From the NCBI GenBank assembly GCA_016932835.1, contig JAFGCD010000040.1, positions 1 to 64,000 on the forward strand: a stretch of DNA of 64,000 nt, read 5' to 3'. The notes under the pieces are model-generated. The model was not told the DNA's origin, made no database searches, and saw nothing but the letters and a program-made list of their open reading frames with translations. Each line of letters opens with the position of its first letter. The stretch's first letter is position 1. The stretch comes from Sedimentisphaerales bacterium. GTDB taxonomy: Bacteria > Planctomycetota > Phycisphaerae > Sedimentisphaerales > Anaerobacaceae. This document shows, piece by piece, positions 8,529 to 17,212 of this stretch. The position numbers were made by a program, and so were the translations under genes.

Positions 8529-9668
8529 TTATTGTTGCACGCTGAATCTGTGGATTGTTGTCTGTTTGAAGGTCTGCCCGGGGCGAAGCAAGGTCGATGG
8601 GAAGCCGGGCTTGTTGGGGGCATCCGGGTAATGCTGAGTTTCGAGGCACAGGCCGTGGTAGGGGCCGTAGGCGAATCTGCCGGTCTTGAGCCTGTCGCTG
8701 AGATGCTTCGCAGTATAGAGCTGGACGCCAGGCTGGCTCGTGAAGACTTCCATTACCCTACCGCTTTTCGGCTCGACGACGCGGGCGGCGAATGAAGGCC
8801 TTTTGCCTTTCTTTTTGTTCAAGACGTAGCAGTGATCGTAGTTCTCATCCTCGACCTGCCTGATTCGCGCGCCGACAGTCTCCGGCCTGGTAAAATCCAT
8901 TACCGTGCCCTCGACCGTTCTTAGCTCGCCGGTGGGGATCTTCTGCGAGTCGCTGGGCAGGTAGCGGTCGGCGTTGAGAGTGAGAATATGGCTGAGAACA
9001 TCGCCCGAACCTGCGCCTGCGAGGTTCCAGTATGCATGGTTGGTCAGATTGACGACGGTCGGCTTATCTGTCTTTGCGGTGTATTCTATGACCAGTTCGT
9101 TGTCGTTCGTCAGCTTGTAGCTTACAGTCACATCGAGCCTGCCGGGGTATCCTTCATGGCCGTCGCCGCTGCTGTGCCGCAGCACCACGCCTGCGGCGTG
9201 CTTTTCTCGCAGCGGTTCGGCATCCCAAAGCAGGCTCTGGAAACCCGCTCGCCCGCCGTGGATATGGTTGCTGCCTGCGTTCGGCGTTACCTTGTGGACC
9301 GCCCCGTCGATGCTGAATTGAGCGCCGGCTATTCTATTGGCGAACCGCCCTACGACCGAGCCGAACAGCGGGTGACCCTTCAGGTAATCCTCGAAGGAAT
9401 CGAGGTACAGCGTTATGCTGTCGAGCTTGCCGTTGCGGTCGGGGACTTTGACGGTTGTCAGCGTTGCTCCGTAAGTCAGGACCTTTGCTTCAAGGCCGCC
9501 GGCGTTGGTTAGCGTGTACTCGTGAACCGCTGCGCCGTCTGGCATTTTACCGACCTCGGAGATGGCGACCGTTGCTCCCGGGTTTTCTGTGCTTCTATGC
9601 ACGGCCGAGCAGCCTGTTAAAGATGCCGCCAGGCAGACAACGGCGATGTATCGAACTGGCGTAATCAT
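8529..9668 (-). CDS. Galactose mutarotase (aldose 1-epimerase), lipoprotein
   Basis: This enzyme interconverts alpha and beta anomers of free aldoses. It has the family signatures SNHIHGGRAGF (binding histidine), NLTNHAYWNLAG (catalytic acid histidine) and CLETQHYPDAPN (catalytic base glutamate). I start it at 9668, giving 379 residues: GGAAGGAG lies upstream at good spacing and the new N-terminus is a lipoprotein signal with lipobox LTGC. The longer open frame to 9839 has no signal and overlaps the upstream gene. It is the last gene of the operon running from 16984 and should act outside the cytoplasm on sugars released by the hydrolases. It is a paralogue of the mutarotase at 37033-38178. 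Confidence 0.92.
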   Translation of the reverse strand: MITPVRYIAVVCLAASLTGCSAVHRSTENPGATVAISEVGKMPDGAAVHEYTLTNAGGLEAKVLTYGATLTTVKVPDRNGKLDSITLYLDSFEDYLKGHPLFGSVVGRFANRIAGAQFSIDGAVHKVTPNAGSNHIHGGRAGFQSLLWDAEPLREKHAAGVVLRHSSGDGHEGYPGRLDVTVSYKLTNDNELVIEYTAKTDKPTVVNLTNHAYWNLAGAGSGDVLSHILTLNADRYLPSDSQKIPTGELRTVEGTVMDFTRPETVGARIRQVEDENYDHCYVLNKKKGKRPSFAARVVEPKSGRVMEVFTSQPGVQLYTAKHLSDRLKTGRFAYGPYHGLCLETQHYPDAPNKPGFPSTLLRPGQTFKQTTIHRFSVQQ

Positions 9669-9687
9669 AGCTCGACTCCTTCCTGTT

Positions 9688-10989
9688 CTACTTGCCGACG
9701 CAGTAGAGATTTTCCGCAGTGCGGATAAACAGTCGGCGGTTGGCGATGGCGATTGAGGCCTGGATAGGGCCTTCGTCGTATTTGGTCTCAAAGAGAATCT
9801 CGAAGTTCTCGCCGCCTGCCTTAAGTACGACGACCTCACCGGTCTCGCAGATGCAGTACATCTTTCCGTCGCCTGCGGTCAGCGACGCCCGCCACGGTCC
9901 TCGTCCGCCGAGTTTGCCCTGCCAGAGCTGCTTTCCGGTCTCCGGCTCGAAACAGGTGACGACCTTGCCCCTGGTAATCCCGTCGAGGACGTACAGCCTG
10001 CCGTCATAGAACAGCGGGGTGCTCGCATCGGGCGCCGCGTAGTCGAATTCCCAGAGTATTTTGCCCGGATCGTCTCCGGCGGGAGGCTTCAGCGCGAAGA
10101 CGCCCTTGTGTTTGTGGAGCGTGCCGAAGATGAGACCCCGGCCGGTGACGAGCGAAGGGATTATGCGCGAGTCCCGGACTTTTCGCGTCCAGTACTCGAA
10201 TCGCCACAACTCTTCTCCTGAAACCGGGTCGTGTGCGGTGACGAAATCGGCGCCGGTATTTAGCAACTCGACTTTGCCGTTGCGGAGAAAAGGTATGGTT
10301 GTGCCGTAGGCCTCCATTCCTTCGTCAAAGGCGTTGGTTTTTCGCTGCTGCTTCCAGATCGTCTTGCCTGTTTTCGGGTCGAGCGCGGCGATGAATGAAT
10401 CCAGCGGTTCTGTCGAGTGCGGCTGACGGTATGCGCTGTCCCGCCGAATCGCGAGCACATAGAGCCTGCCGTCGTAGAGCAGCGGACTGTTGCTGTAGCC
10501 GAACATCAAGGCCAGGTTGCCGTATTCGGCCTCGATATTGCGCGACCACAACTCGTTGCCGTCGAAATCGAAGCCGACCAGGTGTCCGCTGCCGTAGAGG
10601 AAATACACGTTCTTTCCGTCTGCAACAGGCGAAGGCGAGCACGGATTGTTGCGCATATACCTGCGGGAATCGGAGCCTATTTGCTTTCGCCAAAGCTCCT
10701 TGCCGCTTCTTTCATCGAAGCACATGGCGACGAAATCGTCGGTTCCCTTGACGGTCGAAGAAACGAAGACCCTGCCGTTCGAGATAATCGCTGTTGCCCC
10801 GCTCGGGCCCGGCAGCAGGCTTACCCACACGGTGTTCTCACTTGCGCTCCACGAAGCAGGCAGATCTTTTTCGTTCGTCGAGCCGTCGAAAGAAGGCCCT
10901 CGCCACTGGGCCCAGTCAGCGCCGGAAGCGCCGCCCCAAAGCGTTAAGGCCAGCAAAATAACCAAGCCTTGATTTTTCAGACATCTCAT
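9688..10989 (-). CDS. Secreted PQQ-like beta-propeller protein (BamB-like repeats)
   Basis: The 433-residue protein has a Sec signal peptide ending near ASGA, followed by DWAQWRGPSFDG, the typical opening of secreted propellers in Planctomycetes. PQQ/BamB-type blades follow, recognisable from repeats such as ERSGKELWRKQIG, PKTGKTIWKQQRK, PVSGEELWRFEYW and PETGKQLWQGKLG. No residues allow an assignment as a quinoprotein dehydrogenase, so a binding or scaffold role is as likely as catalysis. AAAGGG precedes the start by 9 bp. It sits 19 bp upstream of the mutarotase gene and 38 bp after the small secreted protein, within the glycan operon. Confidence 0.85.
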   Translation of the reverse strand: MRCLKNQGLVILLALTLWGGASGADWAQWRGPSFDGSTNEKDLPASWSASENTVWVSLLPGPSGATAIISNGRVFVSSTVKGTDDFVAMCFDERSGKELWRKQIGSDSRRYMRNNPCSPSPVADGKNVYFLYGSGHLVGFDFDGNELWSRNIEAEYGNLALMFGYSNSPLLYDGRLYVLAIRRDSAYRQPHSTEPLDSFIAALDPKTGKTIWKQQRKTNAFDEGMEAYGTTIPFLRNGKVELLNTGADFVTAHDPVSGEELWRFEYWTRKVRDSRIIPSLVTGRGLIFGTLHKHKGVFALKPPAGDDPGKILWEFDYAAPDASTPLFYDGRLYVLDGITRGKVVTCFEPETGKQLWQGKLGGRGPWRASLTAGDGKMYCICETGEVVVLKAGGENFEILFETKYDEGPIQASIAIANRRLFIRTAENLYCVGK

Positions 10990-11027
10990 CTGCTGCGACC
11001 CTTTCGGTTTGTGAACACGGTTTTGTA

Positions 11028-11486
11028 TTACTGGTTGTTTGTCTTATATACGAAGGCGTTTTCATTCTTGTCGATGCCGCGGACGAGGAGGAAATCCTGC
11101 GACCTGTTCAATGTGCTCAAGGCTCCGTTGGGGCCGGAGAACGATTCTACGTTGCTTAATGCGATATGTCCCTTGCCCTCGATAATGATGGGATGGATTT
11201 CCTCGATTGTTTTTCCGGTATTGGCGATTATCGAACCCTGGGCGATTTGCCAGTTGCGGTTGAAGGTGCTGTCGCCCAGTTTGTGTATTCCGACGGTGAC
11301 ACAGTCGAGGTTGAAATTAGTCAATTGCCCATAAGTGGCCGGGCCCAGGTATAATTCACGGATGCTTCTCAAATGGTCGCCTGCTGAATCGGATGTAATC
11401 GGCTTCTCCGGTTCGGCAGCCCCGGCGGCCATGCGCCACATAATCGCTGTCGCCAATACTGACATTCTTTTCTTAGTCATTGTCAC
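11028..11486 (-). CDS. Small secreted hypothetical protein
   Basis: I do not recognise this 152-residue protein. It has a basic N-terminus (MTMTKKRMS) and a short hydrophobic stretch ending in AAGAAE, consistent with a signal peptide. The mature part is predicted to be mostly beta, with motifs such as LYLGPATYGQLTNFNLD and GKGHIALSNVESFSGP, and it ends KTNNQ. The gene fits neatly between the sulfatase and PQQ-propeller genes, with gaps of 51 and 38 bp on the same strand, which supports it being real and co-transcribed. The ribosome binding site is weak, so the exact start (11486 or two codons later) is uncertain. Confidence 0.65.
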   Translation of the reverse strand: MTMTKKRMSVLATAIMWRMAAGAAEPEKPITSDSAGDHLRSIRELYLGPATYGQLTNFNLDCVTVGIHKLGDSTFNRNWQIAQGSIIANTGKTIEEIHPIIIEGKGHIALSNVESFSGPNGALSTLNRSQDFLLVRGIDKNENAFVYKTNNQ

Positions 11487-11537
11487 AATTCCAGATGTTT
11501 TCGAATGCGGCCAGCCAAATTAGTATCGGGCATTATA

Positions 11538-13475
11538 TCACTTCCTGCAGTTTTCGAGGGCAGATTTCAGCGCCCAGTCGATAAACATTGCATGATTGTT
11601 ATTCTTGTAGCTGCCGTCTGCGTTCTTGCATTCCTTGCGGGCCTGTTCTATCTGCGGGATGATGGGTCTGGCCATGGCCCCGATACTTTGTATCTCCCTG
11701 GCCGCATGGAGGACCACCGTTTCACGGTTGTCTCCAAGGCCCTCGGCCAGAACGCCCAGAGCGCCGGCGCATTTGCCGAGCCTGCACAGGGTTGCCGCGG
11801 CTGCGAATCGGACATTGCAGCTTCGGTCAGCCAGAGTATTTGTCAGGGCATTGGCGGCCTGTTGTGCTTTTTCGCCGAGCGCAGTCAGGGCGACGACGGC
11901 CCAATATCTCGCAGCCGCGTCCCTGCTGTCCAGGCAGTCGAGCATTTCGGGCATTTTATTTTCGGATGCGCCGACAAGCTCCGCTGCGGCCAGTACCTCC
12001 CCAATCGGATACTTGCGAGGATTTCGAGCGGTCTTGTATGGGGTCGAGCCTTTGGAGCGGATGTGCATCTCCGCTTCCGGCATGAATCCTGTGTCATGCG
12101 TTTGGATGATCCATCCGCGCAACACCTTGCGCATTTTGCGAATCACGTTCTGATGGGCCGGTGACTCGGCCAGATTCTTTATTTCATGCGGGTCTTGCAG
12201 CGTATCATACAACTCTTCGATGGGTTTTCCCGGCAGCCACCAGGACCTCTGCGGACCTGTCAGCTTGTCTTCGGCGGCTGCACGGCGGAGCTCCTGCATT
12301 ATCTCGGCGCGGTCGGGGTATTCGCTTGGCTGAATATAGGGCAGGTGCGGCATGTAATTGCGGATGTACTTGTATCGCCTGTCGCGGACGCATCGCTGCA
12401 GTTCATAGACCTCATCGACCCGGCTGGCGGCGCCGAATATGTACTTGCGCGGCGCCGACGATCCCGGTCCCAGGAACGGACTGCCCTGCATGAAGTTCGG
12501 AATAGGCATCTCTAAAAGGTTCAGAATAGCAGGGGCTAAATCGACGAAGCTGACGAGCCTTGCCGTTGTACTGCCGGGCGACAGAGGCGCAAGGCGCCGG
12601 TACTTCTGCGGAAACCGCACCATGAGCGGCACGTGCAGGCCCGAATCGTAGAGCGTGCGTTTGAACCGCGGCAGGCCCATCCCGTGATCGGAAAAGAAGA
12701 ATACTATCGTCTCATCAGCCAGGCCGTCGGCCTCCAATTGCCCCAGCAGGTCGCCGACCTGCTTGTCCATGAACGTAATCAGGTCGTAATATCTGGCCCA
12801 TATCTTCCGTACAAACGGCGTGTCGGGATAGTAGGGAGGCAGTGTAATCTTGTCACCGTCGTGGACCCGGTCGGGCTTGAGTTTCGACCTGTACGTCTCG
12901 AAGAATTGCTCGTCGGGACCGTTGATTTGTCCCTGGTGCGTAGAGGTGAAGTTGAAGACACTGAAAAAGGGCTGGCCCGGCTTTCTGTTTCGCCAGTGCG
13001 CCTCGCTGCTCGACTCGTCCCAGACGCCAACGTCTTTGAAGTTGTAGTCCTTCTTGTAGTTATTCGTGCAGTAGTAGCCGGCGTCTCGAAGGTATCGGGG
13101 AAAACACTTGATTTGCCCGGGCATGTTCACATCGGATCTGAGATGCTGTGTGCCCGTGGAGGTCGCGTAGATTCCCGTTATGAGGCACGACCTGACCGGT
13201 GCGCATACGGGCGCCGTTGCGAAGGCCTCGGTGTATCGTATGCCCCGGCTTGCGAATCTGTCCAGATTCGGCGTTGTGGCGTAGTCGTCGCCATAGCATC
13301 CGAGATATTGCGGACTGACATCCTCACAGGTAATCCAGAGAATATTGGGTCTTTGGCGAGTTGTTCTGCCGGAGAGTCGTTTTGCAGAGGATGCGCAGCC
13401 CGATACGACGAAACCAGATGCAAGAAGACCGACGGCCTTGAGAAAATCACGTCGCTGTTTGAGAAATTTCGTCAT
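11538..13475 (-). CDS. Tat-exported sulfatase with C-terminal HEAT repeats
   Basis: The start at 13475 (MTKFLKQRRDFLK, 645 residues) has GGAGG 5 bp upstream. The N-terminus is a twin-arginine/lipoprotein-like signal (QRRDFLKAVG then VVSGC). The sulfatase domain begins RPNILWITCEDVSP and contains CAPVRS with the cysteine near residue 91, matching the C-x-P-x-R site converted to formylglycine. It therefore hydrolyses sulfate esters outside the cytoplasm, after maturation by a formylglycine-generating enzyme that is not in this window. Residues about 500-630 form HEAT-like helical repeats (SRDAAARYWAVVALTALGEK, DRSCNVRFAAAATLCRLGK), an uncommon fusion. It sits in the operon with GH2 and UroD genes, pointing to sulfated glycan breakdown. 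Confidence 0.9.
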   Translation of the reverse strand: MTKFLKQRRDFLKAVGLLASGFVVSGCASSAKRLSGRTTRQRPNILWITCEDVSPQYLGCYGDDYATTPNLDRFASRGIRYTEAFATAPVCAPVRSCLITGIYATSTGTQHLRSDVNMPGQIKCFPRYLRDAGYYCTNNYKKDYNFKDVGVWDESSSEAHWRNRKPGQPFFSVFNFTSTHQGQINGPDEQFFETYRSKLKPDRVHDGDKITLPPYYPDTPFVRKIWARYYDLITFMDKQVGDLLGQLEADGLADETIVFFFSDHGMGLPRFKRTLYDSGLHVPLMVRFPQKYRRLAPLSPGSTTARLVSFVDLAPAILNLLEMPIPNFMQGSPFLGPGSSAPRKYIFGAASRVDEVYELQRCVRDRRYKYIRNYMPHLPYIQPSEYPDRAEIMQELRRAAAEDKLTGPQRSWWLPGKPIEELYDTLQDPHEIKNLAESPAHQNVIRKMRKVLRGWIIQTHDTGFMPEAEMHIRSKGSTPYKTARNPRKYPIGEVLAAAELVGASENKMPEMLDCLDSRDAAARYWAVVALTALGEKAQQAANALTNTLADRSCNVRFAAAATLCRLGKCAGALGVLAEGLGDNRETVVLHAAREIQSIGAMARPIIPQIEQARKECKNADGSYKNNNHAMFIDWALKSALENCRK

Positions 13476-13525
13476 TCGATCCTCCATGCCTCATTCGTTT
13501 TCGCACGTGGCGGTATCGATTCGGG

Positions 13526-15685
13526 TTATTGGTCATTTGCGATAATTCTGAAGTCTCGCATACTGCGAATCGGTCTTTCGCCTTGCGACAGTAATTGAGC
13601 TGCAAGCCGATACCTGCCTGTCTCGGCGGGAAATTTCACTTTGAAAGACAGGACCTCTCGCCCGAGGGCTTCGACGGTGCATGGCCTTGACTGCCTGGCA
13701 ACCTCTTCTCGCCTGCCCCGGAGGATGCGCAACTCGACCGTTCCTTTCCAGTCCTCGTAAAGGTCGTTGATTACGAATACCTTCAGTTCTCTTTCATCTC
13801 CGGCAACTGCTTCCTCGTTCCAGAAATCGACCATGATTCCGACGGGCGAAAAGGCGTCGCGGACGTATCGCTCGAAGCTCGGCTCGAAGGTGAGGTTCTC
13901 CAGGTCGATGAAATGGTCGCTGGTTGCGCCGCCTTCGGGCCTGGGCTTGTCTCCCGGTCGCGAGTAGGTCAGGCCGCAGAAGTGCAGCACGCCGGCGCAC
14001 TGCCGGTGGGCGCGCCAGAATTCCGTCAGCGCTGCCAAATATCTGGCGTACAGCCTGAAGCGCTGCGCCGGCGTCGAGTCGTCACCGAGCAGGCTCTTAT
14101 AGACCTTGTCGGTCAGGCAAGTCGGGTTGCCGTCGCGAGTCAGCCACAGCCAGGCGTACTCGTTGATTACGACGGGGACCCCAAGCGCCTTCTGCTTTTC
14201 CTGCAAATGAGGTTCGCCCGACATTCCGGCTACCTCCTTAAGCCTGAAGGGGTTGTCACTGTACCAGCTACGGATGAAAAGGTACGGGTGCGACTCGACG
14301 AAATCGGTCGGATTCTGCGGCTCGGCCCAGCCGTTCTCCCAGGGCCTGTTGGATAAGTCCAGCCCGCGGACGGCCTGCAGCGCCTTGCCCGTATCGGGAG
14401 TCCTGCTTTCGTTCTGTGCATCCCAGATCACAACGCAGGCATGATTCCATCGCTCGCGCATCCATTCGGTGTATTCGGGTATGATCTTCTCCGTAGTAGG
14501 TTTCTCCGGGGCCTCGTCCAGCAGCCAGATGGGGAATTCGTCCTGAATCAGAAAGCCCTCTTCGTCGGCCACCTCGTACCATATTTCGGGCGGGAAGCCG
14601 ATACAGTAGCGGATCGAGTTCCAGTGCATGCTCTTGAATTTCTGATGAAGCCTGCGGACCCATTCCTTTCGCCAGGGCTTGTCGCCGCGGGAGTCATCCT
14701 CGAAGAAACGATACACGCAGACATTCGTGCCGCGCATGTAATAGGGTTTGCCGTTGAGGACGGCGCGCCTGGTCTTCGGGTCGAACCTGAAGGAGCGCAT
14801 ACCGAAGCGGACGCGGACTTCGTCGCCGCCGGAGTTGACCTTCAATTCGTAAAGAAACGGGTCTTCCGGCGACCAGAGCCTGCAGGACTCTATCGGTATT
14901 TCGACATCGAGCTTTGTCGTCCGGCCCGGCTCGAAGGCTGCGTTTGACTGCTTCAGGCCCCCGACCTGATTGCCTGTCCTGGCTTCGGTGATTTCGTAGT
15001 TCACCGTGGCGCGTCCCTTCTTCTCGGGCCATTGAATCTCCGTGACCACCTTTACCTTCCCGGCTGATATATCCGGCACGGTCTGCACGTTTGCAATGTG
15101 GCCCCTGCCGCACAGGATCAGTTCTACGTTGTCGTAGATGCCGGGGATGTACTTGTACTTCTCGAAATCCCAGCCTGCGGGCCGGCCCTCGGGCACGGAT
15201 TCGCGATTCGCGCCGAGACGTACAACAAGCTCATTTTCCTGCCCGTCGCCCTTGAGCAGCTTTTTGACGTCGAGCAGGGCCGGCGTGAAACACGGCAGGT
15301 GTTCGCCGACCACTTCGCCGTTGAGAAAGACCTTCGTGCCGTACTTGGCCTTGTTAATCTTCAGGATGGCTGTGGCGGGAATGCCGCCTTCGACGGTGAA
15401 GGTCCGGCGGTACCAGAATGCTTGGCGTTTTTCGCTCTTGAAGCCAACCTCTTCGAATGCGGGCTCGGCCATATCGACCAGCCCCGGCACCGGAACCTCG
15501 TGGCCGAAGCTTTCCGGCATCGAATCCATACCGCCCTGCGCTATCTGCCAGGTCCCGTTCAGGTCGATGACTCTGCGCGGATTGGCCTTGGTTCCGGAAG
15601 AGGCCGTAGCGCAGCCGAGGAATACTGCAACGCCGGCCAGAAATAATAATGCCGCGACTTGCCTCGATATCTTTGCCTTACTCAT
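13526..15685 (-). CDS. Glycoside hydrolase family 2 enzyme (lipoprotein)
   Basis: The 719-residue protein has a signal peptide with a lipobox-like FLGC. It then has a GH2 sugar-binding jelly roll (VIDLNGTWQIAQGG to DNVELILCG), an immunoglobulin-like domain and a TIM barrel. The probable acid/base glutamate is in WDAQNES and the probable nucleophile in VINEYAWLW. The family covers beta-galactosidases, beta-glucuronidases and beta-mannosidases; I cannot choose the specificity. AGGGA precedes the ATG by 7 bp. It lies 12 bp downstream of the UroD-like gene and 50 bp upstream of the sulfatase gene, so it probably acts on the same sulfated glycan. Confidence 0.88.
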   Translation of the reverse strand: MSKAKISRQVAALLFLAGVAVFLGCATASSGTKANPRRVIDLNGTWQIAQGGMDSMPESFGHEVPVPGLVDMAEPAFEEVGFKSEKRQAFWYRRTFTVEGGIPATAILKINKAKYGTKVFLNGEVVGEHLPCFTPALLDVKKLLKGDGQENELVVRLGANRESVPEGRPAGWDFEKYKYIPGIYDNVELILCGRGHIANVQTVPDISAGKVKVVTEIQWPEKKGRATVNYEITEARTGNQVGGLKQSNAAFEPGRTTKLDVEIPIESCRLWSPEDPFLYELKVNSGGDEVRVRFGMRSFRFDPKTRRAVLNGKPYYMRGTNVCVYRFFEDDSRGDKPWRKEWVRRLHQKFKSMHWNSIRYCIGFPPEIWYEVADEEGFLIQDEFPIWLLDEAPEKPTTEKIIPEYTEWMRERWNHACVVIWDAQNESRTPDTGKALQAVRGLDLSNRPWENGWAEPQNPTDFVESHPYLFIRSWYSDNPFRLKEVAGMSGEPHLQEKQKALGVPVVINEYAWLWLTRDGNPTCLTDKVYKSLLGDDSTPAQRFRLYARYLAALTEFWRAHRQCAGVLHFCGLTYSRPGDKPRPEGGATSDHFIDLENLTFEPSFERYVRDAFSPVGIMVDFWNEEAVAGDERELKVFVINDLYEDWKGTVELRILRGRREEVARQSRPCTVEALGREVLSFKVKFPAETGRYRLAAQLLSQGERPIRSMRDFRIIANDQ

Positions 15686-15697
15686 TGGAAATCCCTT

Positions 15698-16984
15698 TCA
15701 TATTTTTCTGCCGAGTGCTTCGAACATTGCCAGTAAATTCTCCACCGGCGTATTGCACTGGATATTGTGTATGGTGTTGAAGACGAAGCCGTTCGTGCCG
15801 CCGAATATCTCCAGCCTTTCAGCTACTTGTCGCCTTACTTCATCCGGCGTCCCGAAGGGCAGCGTTTTTTGTGTATCGACTCCGCCGCCCCAGAACACGA
15901 TCCGCCCGCCATACTTTTCCACAAGGCCCTTCGGGTCCATACCTGTCGCCGATGTCTGGACCGGATTAAGGATATCGAAGCCTGCGTCTATAAATCCCTC
16001 GATGAGCGGCTCGCAGCCTCCGCAGCAGTGCTTGACCGTCTTCCACTTGGTATGGGCGTGAATCCAGTCGTTGAGTTTCCTGCTGTGGGGCAGGTACAGT
16101 TCTTTGTATGCATCGGGCGAGCAGAACAGGCTGTTCTGCGAAGCGAGGTCCGTTCCGTCCATGAAGAGTATCTGCACCTTGTCGGCGACGGCCTGGTATA
16201 TCAATTCGAGGTTCTTTATCGCAATCTCGGCCTGGCCCGCAAAAACGTCCTGAATATACTGCTTGCGAGTCAGCGTGCTTATGTACCACTCCTCGATGTC
16301 GCGGATACCTTTGGGGTCCTTCAGCCACGGCGCCGGAACCAGCGCTATATCCCCGAAGGCTGTTCCGCCGAAGCCGGCTGCGACAGCCAAATCGGTGTTT
16401 TCGTAAAGCTCCGTCGCCTCCTTTTCGTAATAGGCCAAATCTTCCTCGCTGACCGCAGCGAACTCTTCGAGATTGTCGGCGGGATCAAGCCGGGCCTCGT
16501 CGATGGGCTGCTGGCGGATGATAGAGTCGAAATAATACCCGCCTTTCGGCATACGGCCCGAGGGTTTTGCGGATTTATCACCCTCCGGATACATCAGGAT
16601 GTCGCCGTTCGGTTCCGGCTCGGTATTGAATTTTGCCGGCACGAGGCAGTCTGTCCCGTCGAACGTTCGCCACGGCTTCCAGTCTGTATTGGCGAAGCCG
16701 AACATGTTTTTGGCGCCGGGCAGGTTAACAACGTCCAGCCCGAGCGCCTCTCGCAGGTCCGCGGCTACTTCGCCGAGCATCTGGTAAGGCTCGACCACCT
16801 TCACCGGCTCGCTCATGTCCAGCCCAAGGGCCTTGCGCAGGTTCGCCACGACGCTGACGTGAGCCCCGGAGCAGGGCGTTCCGCCGATATCCACGGGAAC
16901 ACGGTCAACCGCTTCGTGCCCAAGGGCCCTGGCAATTCGTTCCCTGCCTGTCGGGGCAGCCTGTTTGGTGTTGTCTGCATCCAT
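15698..16984 (-). CDS. URO-D superfamily protein, second copy
   Basis: This 428-residue member begins TGRERIARALGHEAVDRVPVD, the same opening as the protein at 3372-4538, and ends with the same IHNIQ region. Near residue 318 it has KHCCGGCEP, an H-C-C arrangement at the place where MtaA/CmuA-type methyltransferases bind zinc. The HemE arginine loop is missing. Compared with the first copy it has an insertion around residues 130-190 rich in acidic residues. AGGGA lies 7 bp before the ATG. It is the promoter-proximal gene of the glycan operon, 12 bp ahead of the GH2 gene. A methyltransferase or decarboxylase role in sugar metabolism is inference only. Confidence 0.8.
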   Translation of the reverse strand: MDADNTKQAAPTGRERIARALGHEAVDRVPVDIGGTPCSGAHVSVVANLRKALGLDMSEPVKVVEPYQMLGEVAADLREALGLDVVNLPGAKNMFGFANTDWKPWRTFDGTDCLVPAKFNTEPEPNGDILMYPEGDKSAKPSGRMPKGGYYFDSIIRQQPIDEARLDPADNLEEFAAVSEEDLAYYEKEATELYENTDLAVAAGFGGTAFGDIALVPAPWLKDPKGIRDIEEWYISTLTRKQYIQDVFAGQAEIAIKNLELIYQAVADKVQILFMDGTDLASQNSLFCSPDAYKELYLPHSRKLNDWIHAHTKWKTVKHCCGGCEPLIEGFIDAGFDILNPVQTSATGMDPKGLVEKYGGRIVFWGGGVDTQKTLPFGTPDEVRRQVAERLEIFGGTNGFVFNTIHNIQCNTPVENLLAMFEALGRKI

Positions 16985-17139
16985 TGAGTATTCCCTAAAA
17001 ACCCAGGTTCCAAGTTCATCCGGTCGATAATCGTCCGCCGTTGACGAGCGACATACGTCCGTATCCTATCATGTCAAAGCGCTGCCTTTCAAGGAATATG
17101 CCCGGAAGACAGGCGGCGAATGTAGTCGGGCAGATTGGC

Positions 17140-17168
17140 TTGACAATGGAGGCCGCGTAGCGTAACCT
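17140..17168 (+). promoter_or_regulatory. Candidate promoter upstream of gltX
   Basis: A perfect TTGACA at 17140-17145 is followed after exactly 17 bp by TAACCT at 17163-17168, which matches the -10 consensus at only three of six positions. It lies 45 bp before the gltX ATG in the 228 bp divergent gap between the UroD-like gene and gltX. The rest of that gap holds no recognisable feature. Confidence 0.35.
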
Positions 17169-17212
17169 ATTGGTTCTGCCGGTTTTTCTTAGTTTGTGAG
17201 TAGTTGTAAGTT

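Noticed and set aside
9669-9839. N-terminal extension of the first mutarotase
   Set aside because: It overlaps the PQQ-propeller gene and would hide the lipoprotein signal that begins at 9668.
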